From positions 1 to 12,050 of the forward strand of contig JAQUHH010000044.1 of the NCBI GenBank assembly GCA_028683685.1: a DNA stretch of 12,050 nucleotides, written 5' to 3'. Positions 1-6,687 of the stretch are shown here, one piece after another (positions within the stretch are counted from its first letter, which is position 1; every line of letters starts with the position of its first letter). The notes under the pieces were generated by a model, which saw only the letters and a program-made list of their open reading frames with translations, was not told the origin of the DNA and did no database searches. A program made the translations under genes and the position numbers. This DNA is from Bacteroidales bacterium. GTDB lineage: Bacteria; Bacteroidota; Bacteroidia; Bacteroidales; WCHB1-69.

Positions 1-56
1 TTGTTACACGAAACGATAAAAATAATAACGAATACAAATACTGTTATTCTTCTCAT
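1..56 (-). CDS. Lipoprotein, N-terminal fragment (cut by window edge)
   Basis: Reading leftward from an ATG at 56-54, the first 18 codons stay open to the window edge. They encode two arginines after Met, a hydrophobic stretch of about 12 residues, then Ile-Val-Ser-Cys-Asn. This is a lipoprotein (signal peptidase II) signal, with Cys17 as the expected lipidated residue. Such proteins are exported and anchored in a membrane, in Bacteroidota often the outer membrane. Nothing of the mature protein is visible, so its role is unknown. A TATATTTG element on the same strand at 116-109 would give a leader of roughly 45 nt. The gene is divergent from the one at 369. The call rests only on the signal peptide and promoter. 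Confidence 0.6.
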   Translation of the reverse strand, partial: MRRITVFVFVIIFIVSCN

Positions 57-108
57 ATTTAACTATTTATATTAATTACAACTGAATTATTCTAATCATA
101 AAACTAAA

Positions 109-116
109 CAAATATA
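109..116 (-). promoter_or_regulatory. Candidate -7 promoter element for the left-edge lipoprotein
   Basis: The leftward strand reads TATATTTG, matching the Bacteroidota TAnnTTTG element. It lies 53 bases upstream of the ATG at 56. A TTTG lies 14 bases further upstream (134-131), shorter than the usual spacing to a -33 element, so that part is weak. Confidence 0.45.
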
Positions 117-248
117 TCAATAATATAATTCAAAATGATGATCCGTAATATTATTATATCCCACTTAATACGAAGATAATAAAACTCAAATATTTCAACC
201 CATTTTTCAAAATTGACATTTTATTGAGGCAATAGTAATACTTTTTTG

Positions 249-256
249 TATTTTTG
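249..256 (+). promoter_or_regulatory. Candidate -7 promoter element for the gene at 369
   Basis: TATTTTTG fits TAnnTTTG, and a TTG lies 22 bases upstream (224-226). Transcription would begin near 262, giving an untypically long leader of about 105 nt. The near-match AAAATTTG at 351-358, close to the start codon, is an alternative. The sequence alone does not decide between them. Confidence 0.25.
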
Positions 257-368
257 AAAATTACAGTGTTTCTGAAATAAATAAACGTATCATTATTTTT
301 TCAAAACAAAAAACGATTTAATATAAAAACAGAGTAAAAAACGTCTTTTAAAAATTTGAAATAAAAAA

Positions 369-842
369 ATGAAAGTTCACTCCATTATCACCCTTCGCAA
401 AGAACTTTTGTATCTTGAAAAAGAAGAACTTTTAGAAATCTGTCTAAAACTTACTAAATTTTCTACCGCCAATAAAGAATATCTCTCCTACCTCCTTTTT
501 TACAGTGGATTGGAAAACAATTTTATTTCGGAAATAAAATTAGAAATTTCAAAAAACTTTGAAGAATTAAATAGCCGCAGTGCATATTTAGCAAAAAAAA
601 CACTGCGAAAAATCATACGACTTATCAAAAAATACTCGAAATATTCACCCGCCAAAGAAGTTGAAATAGAACTGCGCATTCATTTTTGTCATCTTTTCAA
701 ACAGAAAAAACTTCATAAACTCTCAGACAAGCCCTTGCAAAATATTTTTGAACGCGAAACAAATAAAATTGAAAAACTGATTTCAATGCTGCACGAAGAT
801 TTACAACATGATTATCTGAAAGTTTTAAATGAAAGCATTTAA
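369..842 (+). CDS. Conserved-looking helical protein of unknown function
   Basis: A 157-residue soluble protein, rich in Lys, Glu, Leu and Ile, with no signal peptide or membrane segment. It looks almost entirely helical: an N-terminal 'RKELLYLEKEELLEICLKL' helix, a 'YLSYLLFYSG' segment, a basic Lys/Arg/Tyr-rich middle (about residues 75-95), then an acidic and amphipathic C-terminal half. I have an impression of similar short proteins in Bacteroidota genomes but know no name or function, so none is given. It starts at the first ATG, after an AT-rich leader without a Shine-Dalgarno site. It stands alone: the next gene begins 128 bases on, with its own promoter-like element. The basic patch could suit nucleic-acid or protein binding, but that is speculation. 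Confidence 0.8.
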   Translation: MKVHSIITLRKELLYLEKEELLEICLKLTKFSTANKEYLSYLLFYSGLENNFISEIKLEISKNFEELNSRSAYLAKKTLRKIIRLIKKYSKYSPAKEVEIELRIHFCHLFKQKKLHKLSDKPLQNIFERETNKIEKLISMLHEDLQHDYLKVLNESI

Positions 843-948
843 AAACATACAGAACACATTAATAGCTAAAACAATACAACTTTTGAGCTAAAAACAACAC
901 AAAAAACATTTCTTTAAGCCCAATGCATTTTCTTTTACCAAAAATGTT

Positions 949-956
949 TACTTTTG
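949..956 (+). promoter_or_regulatory. Candidate -7 promoter element for the DUF1330 gene
   Basis: TACTTTTG matches TAnnTTTG and ends 13 bases before the ATG at 970. The expected transcription start near 962 would leave a leader of only about 8 nt. No clear TTG/TTTG -33 element is seen at the usual distance. Confidence 0.45.
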
Positions 957-969
957 AAAAAAGTCACCG

Positions 970-1305
970 ATGGAACCAAGCACCCAAAACACGGCCAAGA
1001 TCGTCTCAGGATACATTGTTCTGATAGACGTCGAAACATACGACCGCCATTCTTTTAATGAGTATCTATCGCAATTCTCACAACTAATTGTAAAGAATGA
1101 AGGGATGTTGCTTTTTGAAGGTTTTGCGCCCGAAATTATTATGGGTGATTGGAAACCCCGAAACATGCTACTGATTTTACATTTTGATAAAAAAGAGAGC
1201 TTCCAAAAATTTTGGATTTCAGGAGAACACCGAGCCTTAATTTATAAATATAAAGATGTGGCCGATTTTAAAATCGTTCAAATTCAAAATGTCCATCAAA
1301 AATAG
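970..1305 (+). CDS. DUF1330-family protein
   Basis: A 111-residue cytosolic protein that fits the DUF1330 family of small ferredoxin-like (dimeric alpha/beta-barrel type) proteins. The family pattern is visible in order: a first strand 'GYIVLIDVETYD' (residues 14-25), a helix ending 'YLSQFSQLIVKNEGMLLFEG', the turn 'APEIIMGDWKPRNMLLILHF' (residues 53-72), where family members usually have E-x-x-E/M-G-D-W-x-P, and a helix 'FQKFWISGEHRALIYKY', like the family's W/F-x-S-x-E-Y-x-x-L segment. Length agrees with the family (about 95-110). No biochemical role is established for most members. A promoter-like TACTTTTG lies just upstream. A membrane-protein gene follows 86 bases later on the same strand. 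The family call is by recalled pattern, not a search. Confidence 0.8.
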   Translation: MEPSTQNTAKIVSGYIVLIDVETYDRHSFNEYLSQFSQLIVKNEGMLLFEGFAPEIIMGDWKPRNMLLILHFDKKESFQKFWISGEHRALIYKYKDVADFKIVQIQNVHQK

Positions 1306-1391
1306 ATTTTTTTTCGGAACACTACGCTACATATATATCACAATATTAAGAACAATTTATCCGTTTAAATTGGAACTTTATAACTCAAAAA

Positions 1392-1805
1392 ATGAAATCA
1401 AAAACAATGAGAACAATATTGCCAAGCATATTTGGAATATTGGCTGTTTTGGTAACTTTAGCAACCTTTAATTTGATGGTCCACAATGGTGATGCTTTTG
1501 GCAATCCGGACCTTGATTTTCTTTTGCTTTTTGTGCCAACAACAACAATTATTGCATTGACATTTCAGTTCTTCATTACACTTCCGTTGTGGGAAAAACT
1601 TAAACTACAGAAAAAAGTTTGGGGACTAAGCTGTTTTCAATTTTCAACTGTTCTTTGCCTACTTTTCGGAGTCGTTTTCGGACTGGTTTTTTGGGAAACA
1701 AGTCTTGGATTTGTTGAGTTGGCCATTGTTTCAATCACTGGATTCATCACTTTTGCGGTATATTGGTCTGTAAATTTATGGACACTCAAAAAATTAGAAA
1801 ATTAA
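1392..1805 (+). CDS. Small four-helix integral membrane protein, unknown function
   Basis: A 137-residue protein dominated by four hydrophobic segments at about residues 8-29, 41-65, 76-100 and 104-130. It ends in a short basic tail, Lys-Lys-Leu-Glu-Asn. Short basic loops (around 'KLKLQKK', residues 69-75) suggest that this loop and both termini are cytoplasmic. No catalytic motif, cysteine pair or recognised family signature is seen. The start used is the first ATG; a second ATG five codons later (1407) is equally possible and would remove only Met-Lys-Ser-Lys-Thr. It follows the DUF1330 gene by 86 bases without an obvious promoter between, so the two may be cotranscribed. It converges with the leftward fusion gene ending at 1896. 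Function unknown. Confidence 0.7.
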   Translation: MKSKTMRTILPSIFGILAVLVTLATFNLMVHNGDAFGNPDLDFLLLFVPTTTIIALTFQFFITLPLWEKLKLQKKVWGLSCFQFSTVLCLLFGVVFGLVFWETSLGFVELAIVSITGFITFAVYWSVNLWTLKKLEN

Positions 1806-1820
1806 AAAATCCAACAGAAC

Positions 1821-1864
1821 AAAAAAATGGTTTCCAACTTCACAAAAGGAAGTCGAAAACCATT
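1821..1864 (-). terminator. Rho-independent terminator after the CoADR fusion gene
   Basis: AATGGTTT (1826-1833) pairs perfectly with AAACCATT (1857-1864). After a 3x3 internal loop, ACTTC (1837-1841) pairs with GAAGT (1849-1853) around a 7-base loop. On the leftward strand the stem is followed by a run of Ts (the As at 1821-1827). It lies about 30 bases beyond the stop at 1896. The rightward side lacks a T run, so it mainly serves the leftward gene. Confidence 0.65.
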
Positions 1865-1895
1865 ATTGAATTAATTATAAAATAAAATTAGAATC

Positions 1896-4364
1896 TTAGA
1901 TAAACAAGTTAACATTCGCTTGCTCTGCTCTCTCCAAATATGCAGCAACTCCGCCATAGGTAACATTATCAATTAATTCTTCTTTATGAACGCCCATAAC
2001 ATCCATCGACATGGTACATGCAATAAACTCGACTCCATTTTCATGAGCTTGTTGAATTAGTGACTCCAAAGTTGAAATGTTTTTGTTTTTCATCACTCCA
2101 CGAATCATTTTTGCACCCATTCCAAACATATTCATTTTAGAAAGGCTTAGTTTTTTGCTATTTTTGGGCATCATCATTCCAAACATTTTACTCATAAAGT
2201 CTTTTTTCACTTTTGGTGGATTTTGTTTTTTAATTACATTTAATCCCCAGAAAGTAAAGAAAATCGAAACTTTTTGCCCCATTGATATTGCACCGTTTGC
2301 AATGATAAATGAAGCAATTGCTTTGTCTAAATCATCACTAAAAACAATCAATGTTTTGCCTTTTGGCGTAGAAATCACTTTGTTTTCCTGAACCAAAGTT
2401 TTTGCTTTTTTCTGAATTAAAGCAGTCACAACTCCATTTTCTTCCTTCACTTCATGCAAAACATTTCCAGTTAAATTTGTCCACGCAACCACGTCTACCG
2501 AAAATGCTGGATCGGTGGCTTTAATTTCGACAAATTGATTTTCAGATAAATCTTCGAATACTTTTTTCATTTTCAAAATCGGACCCGGACATTGCAAACC
2601 ACAAGCATCTACACTCAGTTTTTGCATTACTTCGACCGGTTTAAAACTGGCCGTTTGGTATATTTGATTATTTATTCCGATAACATCATTTTCGTAAATA
2701 TCTTCAAATCCTTTTGTCTGAACAGCAAATTCGTATGTCTTATAACCTCCATTCAAATTATAGACTTCTTTATATCCACTTTGCATTAATATTCTTGCCG
2801 CTACATATCCTCTGAGTCCTACCCCACAATAAACATATATTTTTTTATCTGTAGGAATTTCCGACATACGACTTCTAATATCATCCATTGGAATATTAAC
2901 AGAGCCATGAATTGTACCTAACTCAAACTCATCTGTAGTCCGAACATCGAGCAACATTGAGGTAGAAAGATCAATATCTTTAACATCACGCCAAGAAAAA
3001 GTTTTGGCTCCATTATTTAGAATGTTTTCAGCCGTAAAACCAGCAATATTTACAGGATCTTTGGCGGATGAATATGGAGGTGCATAAGCATGTTCAATTT
3101 CGGTTAAATCATAAATCGTTCCATTCAGTTTAATAATGCTTGAAAATAAATCGATTCGTTTGTCAACTCCAATATAACCCACTATTTGAGCCCCAAAAAG
3201 GCGTCCATCCTCAGGAGAAAAAACAATCTTTATGGTCATTGGAATGGCACCAGGGTAATAACCCGCATGTGAGCCCGTATGAATGGTAGAAGACAAATAA
3301 GGAATGTTTTCTTGACGCAAAACACGTCCCGAAACTCCGGTAGAAGCAACGGTCAAATCGAAAACTTTAGCAATGGCCGTATTGATAGAGCCTTTATAAA
3401 CGGATTTATTTCCATTTATAATATTTCCAGCACAAATTCGTCCTTGCTTATTAGCAGGACCTGCCAAATAAGTAATTTGTTTTTTCTTGATAATTGGATT
3501 TTCAAATTCAATAGCATCCCCCACGGCATAAATGTCCGGATTTGATGTTTGCAAGTATTCGTTAACCACAATACCACCCGTTTTCCCAATTTCTAAACCT
3601 GCATCTTTGGCTAATTTGCTATCTGCGCGAACTCCAATTGATAAAATAATAATATCTGCCGTTAGCTTGCGACCACTATTTAGATTCACATCAATAGAAG
3701 ATCCATTTTTTGAAAAAGAGCTAACACCATCTTTTAGAAAAAAAGCTACTTTTTTAGTTTTTAAATGCTGATGAACAATAGAAGCCATCGAATAATCCAG
3801 TGGAGTCATTACTTGTTCTGCCATTTCAACAATGGAAACATTAATCCCTTTTTTGTGAAGATTTTCGGCCATCTCTAATCCAATAAAACCAGCTCCAACA
3901 ACAATGGCATTTTTAGGTTTGGTATCATCTATAAAACTTTTAATTTTATCGGTGTCCGAAACATTGCGAACAGTGAAAATCCCTTCCGAGTCAATGCCTG
4001 GCAAATTAGGACGAACAGGCTCTGCACCAGGAGATAAAACCAATTTATCATAGTGCTCTTCATATACTTCGCCTGTTTTTAAATTTTTCACTTTAACGCT
4101 GTTGACTTCTGGCATGATAGACACAACTTCGGTCGTGACTCGAACATCCACGTTAAAACTTGCAGAAAATAATTCTGGAGTTTGAACAAATAGGTTTTCT
4201 CGTTCTGCAATGGTTCCCCCTATATAATATGGTAAACCACAATTGGCATAGGAAATATACTCTCCTCTTTCTATCATGATAATCTCTGCTTTTTCGTCAA
4301 CTCTTCTCAGACGAGCAGCTGTTGTTGCTCCTCCAGCAACGCCACCAATAATTATTATTTTCAT
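1896..4364 (-). CDS. CoA-disulfide reductase-like flavoprotein fused to rhodanese, TusA and DsrE-like domains
   Basis: An 822-residue cytosolic protein with four modules. Residues 1-445 are a pyridine-nucleotide disulfide oxidoreductase of the CoA-disulfide/CoA-persulfide reductase type. They show FAD motif GGVAGG (7-12), redox Cys42 in 'SYANCGLPYY', the NAD(P)H motif GAGFIG (157-162) and 'YAVGDAIE' (279-286). Residues about 455-550 are a rhodanese with loop CGVGLR, Cys513 catalytic. Residues about 582-652 are a TusA-like carrier with CPGP, Cys592. Residues about 669-822 are a DsrE2-like domain with Cys783 in 'ACTMSMDVMG' and a Met-rich stretch (724-758). By family knowledge such fusions reduce persulfides or polysulfides with NAD(P)H. 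I infer sulfur relay between Cys513, Cys592 and Cys783. The gene starts 10 bases after the MarR-like gene and is surely in its operon. All key cysteines are present. The exact substrate is uncertain. Confidence 0.93.
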   Translation of the reverse strand: MKIIIIGGVAGGATTAARLRRVDEKAEIIMIERGEYISYANCGLPYYIGGTIAERENLFVQTPELFSASFNVDVRVTTEVVSIMPEVNSVKVKNLKTGEVYEEHYDKLVLSPGAEPVRPNLPGIDSEGIFTVRNVSDTDKIKSFIDDTKPKNAIVVGAGFIGLEMAENLHKKGINVSIVEMAEQVMTPLDYSMASIVHQHLKTKKVAFFLKDGVSSFSKNGSSIDVNLNSGRKLTADIIILSIGVRADSKLAKDAGLEIGKTGGIVVNEYLQTSNPDIYAVGDAIEFENPIIKKKQITYLAGPANKQGRICAGNIINGNKSVYKGSINTAIAKVFDLTVASTGVSGRVLRQENIPYLSSTIHTGSHAGYYPGAIPMTIKIVFSPEDGRLFGAQIVGYIGVDKRIDLFSSIIKLNGTIYDLTEIEHAYAPPYSSAKDPVNIAGFTAENILNNGAKTFSWRDVKDIDLSTSMLLDVRTTDEFELGTIHGSVNIPMDDIRSRMSEIPTDKKIYVYCGVGLRGYVAARILMQSGYKEVYNLNGGYKTYEFAVQTKGFEDIYENDVIGINNQIYQTASFKPVEVMQKLSVDACGLQCPGPILKMKKVFEDLSENQFVEIKATDPAFSVDVVAWTNLTGNVLHEVKEENGVVTALIQKKAKTLVQENKVISTPKGKTLIVFSDDLDKAIASFIIANGAISMGQKVSIFFTFWGLNVIKKQNPPKVKKDFMSKMFGMMMPKNSKKLSLSKMNMFGMGAKMIRGVMKNKNISTLESLIQQAHENGVEFIACTMSMDVMGVHKEELIDNVTYGGVAAYLERAEQANVNLFI

Positions 4365-4374
4365 TTTTTTATTT

Positions 4375-4707
4375 TTATATGGACAAATCTAAATTTATAT
4401 CTAATGAGGATATTTGTTGGTATTTATCTAAACCAATGGATGTTAAAATAAACATCATTTTTCGTTTATCAATGATATCAACACTACGTTTTACTATTTG
4501 CTTTGTTTCCAATGCACTCAAAACACGAGAAGTTCGAGAAACAGAAACACCAGTATCACTAGAAAGTTCACCCGATGATTTCATTGAATCCGACAAACTG
4601 CATATAATCATTGCTTCATTCAAGGTGACTCCTATATTCTTATTTAAGTCTTGATCAAACTGTTGAATCTTTTTAAATACCGATTTTATCTTACATAAAC
4701 ATTCCAT
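4375..4707 (-). CDS. MarR-like winged-helix regulator
   Basis: A 110-residue protein with a winged helix-turn-helix core. 'LNEAMIICSLSD' is the MarR-type helix before the HTH, and 'SSGELSSDTGVSVSRTSRVLSALETKQIVKRS' is the two-helix reader followed by the wing ('DKRKMMFILTSIGLD', the MarR D-x-R-x-x-x-x-x-L-T motif). It is shorter than usual for MarR (about 140), with trimmed dimerisation helices. The frame could begin with TTG at 4725, but the ATG at 4707 is preferred. It places Cys3 and Cys5 at the N-terminus and Cys36 beside the HTH, so thiol sensing is possible but unproven. The fusion gene follows after 10 bases, making this its probable regulator and perhaps its own. Inverted repeats at 4770-4801 and 4808-4839 are candidate binding sites. 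Confidence 0.82.
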   Translation of the reverse strand: MECLCKIKSVFKKIQQFDQDLNKNIGVTLNEAMIICSLSDSMKSSGELSSDTGVSVSRTSRVLSALETKQIVKRSVDIIDKRKMMFILTSIGLDKYQQISSLDINLDLSI

Positions 4708-4745
4708 AATAATATTTGTTTTCAATTAGCAATTATTTCATGATG

Positions 4746-4753
4746 CAAATATA
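4746..4753 (-). promoter_or_regulatory. Candidate -7 promoter element of the regulator-fusion operon
   Basis: The leftward strand reads TATATTTG, matching TAnnTTTG. Transcription would start near 4740, giving a leader of about 33 nt to the preferred ATG at 4707. No TTG is visible at the -33 position, which is occupied by the inverted repeat at 4770-4801. This fits a promoter that depends on, or is blocked by, a bound regulator. Confidence 0.5.
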
Positions 4754-4769
4754 TAAAAATAATTACTTC

Positions 4770-4801
4770 TATATGTTAAAATAATGTAAGAATAACATAT
4801 A
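4770..4801. promoter_or_regulatory. Long inverted repeat, candidate operator
   Basis: TATATGTTA (4770-4778) and TAACATATA (4793-4801) are perfect 9-base inverted repeats separated by 14 bases. They lie 17 bases upstream of the candidate -7 element, covering the -33 region. MarR proteins bind inverted repeats, although usually with closer half-sites. The AT-only half-sites in AT-rich DNA keep confidence moderate. Confidence 0.4.
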
Positions 4802-4807
4802 TATAAA

Positions 4808-4839
4808 TGTATTTAAGTATTAAGATAATGATAAATACA
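4808..4839. repeat. Second inverted repeat upstream of the MarR-like gene
   Basis: TGTATTTA (4808-4815) and TAAATACA (4832-4839) form a perfect 8-base inverted repeat with a 16-base spacer. Its total span, 32 bases, equals that of the repeat at 4770-4801, and the two centres are 38 bases apart. It abuts the lepA terminator. It could be a second regulator site or a chance match in AT-rich DNA. Confidence 0.25.
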
Positions 4840-4872
4840 AAAAAAAGTCAAGCAAAAACTTGACTTTTTTTT
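4839..4872 (-). terminator. Strong Rho-independent terminator after lepA
   Basis: A perfect 14-base stem: eight As plus GTCAAG (4839-4852) pairs with CTTGAC plus eight Ts (4859-4872) around a 6-base loop, CAAAAA. It starts 13 bases beyond the lepA stop at 4886. The stem carries A and T runs on both sides, so it could work in both directions. Here it mainly isolates the regulator-fusion operon from lepA read-through. Confidence 0.85.
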
Positions 4873-4885
4873 CAAAATAGAATAT

Positions 4886-6673
4886 TTAATCCAGCTTCAA
4901 AACAGCGAGGAAGGCTGTTTGGGGAACTTCAACATTTCCAATTTGGCGCATGCGTTTTTTCCCTTTTTTCTGTTTTTCCAAAAGTTTACGTTTACGGGAA
5001 ATATCTCCACCATAACATTTGGCAGTAACGTCTTTTCGAACCGCTTTTACGGTTTCGCGTGCAATAATTTTAGCACCAATAGCTGCTTGGATTGCAATAT
5101 CAAATTGCTGACGAGGAATTAATTGCTTCAGTTTTTCACATATTTTTCGACCAAAAGTTTGTGAATGATCCACATGAATAAGTGCTGAAAGTGCATCCAC
5201 AGGCTCACCGTTGAGTAAGATATCTAGTTTAATTAATTTTGCAGGTCGATAATCTGTTAGATAATAATCAAAAGAAGCATATCCTTTTGAAATACTTTTA
5301 AGTTTATCATAAAAATCAAAAACAATTTCACTCAAAGGCATATCAAATGATAATTCGATTCGATCGCTGGATAAATAAACTTGATTTTTCAGAATACCGC
5401 GTTTATCCAAACATAATTTCATTACCCCACCAAGATATTCAGTTTTGGTAATAATTTGAGCATGAATATAGGGTTCTTCCAAATGATCTATAATATTGTG
5501 TGAAGGCATTCCCGAAGGGTTATGAACTTCAATAATTTCACCTTTGGTTGTATGAATTTTAAAGGAGACGTTGGGCACGGTTGTTATCACATCCATATCA
5601 AACTCTCTGTCTAATCTTTCTTGAACAATTTCCATGTGAAGTAAACCCAAGAAACCGCAACGGAAACCAAATCCAAGAGCGGCCGAAGATTCTGGTTCAA
5701 AAGTTAAGGAAGCATCATTAAGTTGAAGTTTTTCCAAGGAGGAACGCAAATCTTCATAATCGTCGGCATCCACTGGATAAACTCCAGCAAAAACCATAGG
5801 TTTCACGTTTTGGAAACCAGCAATATGCTCTTGAGTAGGATTAAGAACAGTGGTAATGGTATCTCCTACTTTTACCTCTTTAGAGGTTTTTATTCCCGAA
5901 ATAATATATCCAACATCACCAGCTCTCAGCTCATTGCGAGGCTCCATCGTTAATCTAAGGATTCCAATTTCATCTGCATGATACTCTTTTCCGGTAGCGA
6001 TAAACTTAACATGTTCACCTTTTCGGATTTTGCCATTTACAATTTTGAAATAGGCAATAATGCCTCGATAGGAGTTAAAAACGGAGTCGAAAATTAGAGC
6101 TTGAAGGGGTTCATCCACTTTTCCAACGGGATGCGGCACACGTTTTACAATAGCTTCTAATATTTCTGGAACTCCAAGACCGGTTTTTCCACTGGCTTCA
6201 ATAATCTCTTCACGTTTACATCCAATTAATTCAACAATTTGATCTTTCACCTCTTCGGGCATGGCGCTGTCCATATCCATTTTATTAAGCACAGGAATGA
6301 TTTCTAAATCATTTTCGATGGCTAAATATAAATTTGAAATGGTCTGAGCCTGAATCCCTTGCGTTGCATCAACAATCAAAAGGGCACCTTCGCAAGCAGC
6401 AATAGAACGTGAGACTTCATAAGAAAAGTCAACGTGTCCGGGGGTATCAATCAAATTAAACACATATATTTCACCATCCAATTCATAATCCATTTGAATG
6501 GCATGACTTTTAATGGTAATTCCACGTTCACGCTCCAGATCCATATTGTCTAGAACTTGTGACATTTTTTCTTTTTCCAACAAGGTATTGGTAGAATCTA
6601 AAAGCCTATCAGCCAAAGTACTTTTACCGTGGTCAATATGAGCAATTATGCAAAAATTTCGTATATTTTTCAT
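4886..6673 (-). CDS. lepA: Elongation factor 4 (LepA), translational GTPase
   Basis: A 595-residue ribosome-associated GTPase. Visible in order are P-loop AHIDHGKS (11-18), effector-loop 'RERGITIK' (48-55), DTPGH (76-80), NKMD (130-133) and EF-G-like middle domains. The LepA-specific C-terminus has 'YRPAKLIKLDILLNGEPVDALS' and ends 'RMRQIGNVEVPQTAFLAVLKLD'. Length agrees with the family (about 600). EF4 binds the ribosome and is linked to back-translocation and to small-subunit assembly. The open frame extends 29 codons upstream to 6760, but the family begins with 'MKNIRNFCIIAHIDHGKST', so the ATG at 6673 is the start. TACTTTTG (6687-6680) lies just 6 bases before it. The gene is probably transcribed alone, ended by the hairpin at 4839-4872. 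Confidence 0.97.
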   Translation of the reverse strand: MKNIRNFCIIAHIDHGKSTLADRLLDSTNTLLEKEKMSQVLDNMDLERERGITIKSHAIQMDYELDGEIYVFNLIDTPGHVDFSYEVSRSIAACEGALLIVDATQGIQAQTISNLYLAIENDLEIIPVLNKMDMDSAMPEEVKDQIVELIGCKREEIIEASGKTGLGVPEILEAIVKRVPHPVGKVDEPLQALIFDSVFNSYRGIIAYFKIVNGKIRKGEHVKFIATGKEYHADEIGILRLTMEPRNELRAGDVGYIISGIKTSKEVKVGDTITTVLNPTQEHIAGFQNVKPMVFAGVYPVDADDYEDLRSSLEKLQLNDASLTFEPESSAALGFGFRCGFLGLLHMEIVQERLDREFDMDVITTVPNVSFKIHTTKGEIIEVHNPSGMPSHNIIDHLEEPYIHAQIITKTEYLGGVMKLCLDKRGILKNQVYLSSDRIELSFDMPLSEIVFDFYDKLKSISKGYASFDYYLTDYRPAKLIKLDILLNGEPVDALSALIHVDHSQTFGRKICEKLKQLIPRQQFDIAIQAAIGAKIIARETVKAVRKDVTAKCYGGDISRKRKLLEKQKKGKKRMRQIGNVEVPQTAFLAVLKLD

Positions 6674-6679
6674 AGTTTG

Positions 6680-6687
6680 CAAAAGTA
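6680..6687 (-). promoter_or_regulatory. Candidate -7 promoter element of lepA
   Basis: The leftward strand reads TACTTTTG, matching TAnnTTTG, with a TTTG 15 bases upstream (6706-6703). Only 6 bases separate it from the lepA ATG at 6673. Transcription would therefore begin at or within a few bases of the start codon, giving a leaderless or nearly leaderless message. The element lies inside the apparent upstream reading frame, which supports rejecting that extension. Confidence 0.5.

Larger units (their letters stand above)
57..368. other. AT-rich divergent intergenic spacer
   Basis: About 310 bases separate a leftward lipoprotein gene from a rightward gene at 369. No open frame with coding character is seen on either strand. 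It holds a leftward TATATTTG element (109-116) and a possible rightward TATTTTTG element (249-256). A 9-base inverted match (TTTTCAAAA near 204-212, TTTTGAAAA at 252-260) is likely a composition effect. Confidence 0.6.

Noticed and set aside
203..260. Inverted match TTTTCAAAA / TTTTGAAAA in the left spacer.
   Set aside because: Low-complexity arms in very AT-rich DNA with a 39-base gap; chance is the likely explanation.
1256..1471. A rightward open frame bridging the DUF1330 and membrane-protein genes.
   Set aside because: It overlaps both better-supported genes in another frame, and its product shows no domain character.
2077..2391. A rightward open frame of 104 codons inside the fusion gene, and similar antisense frames at 2592-2789, 3279-3545 and 3532-3771.
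   Set aside because: They are antisense to a well-supported gene, with no recognisable motifs or promoter.
4708..4725. A TTG start six codons upstream of the MarR-like gene's ATG.
   Set aside because: It needs a rare start codon and adds residues without family support. The ATG at 4707 is simpler.
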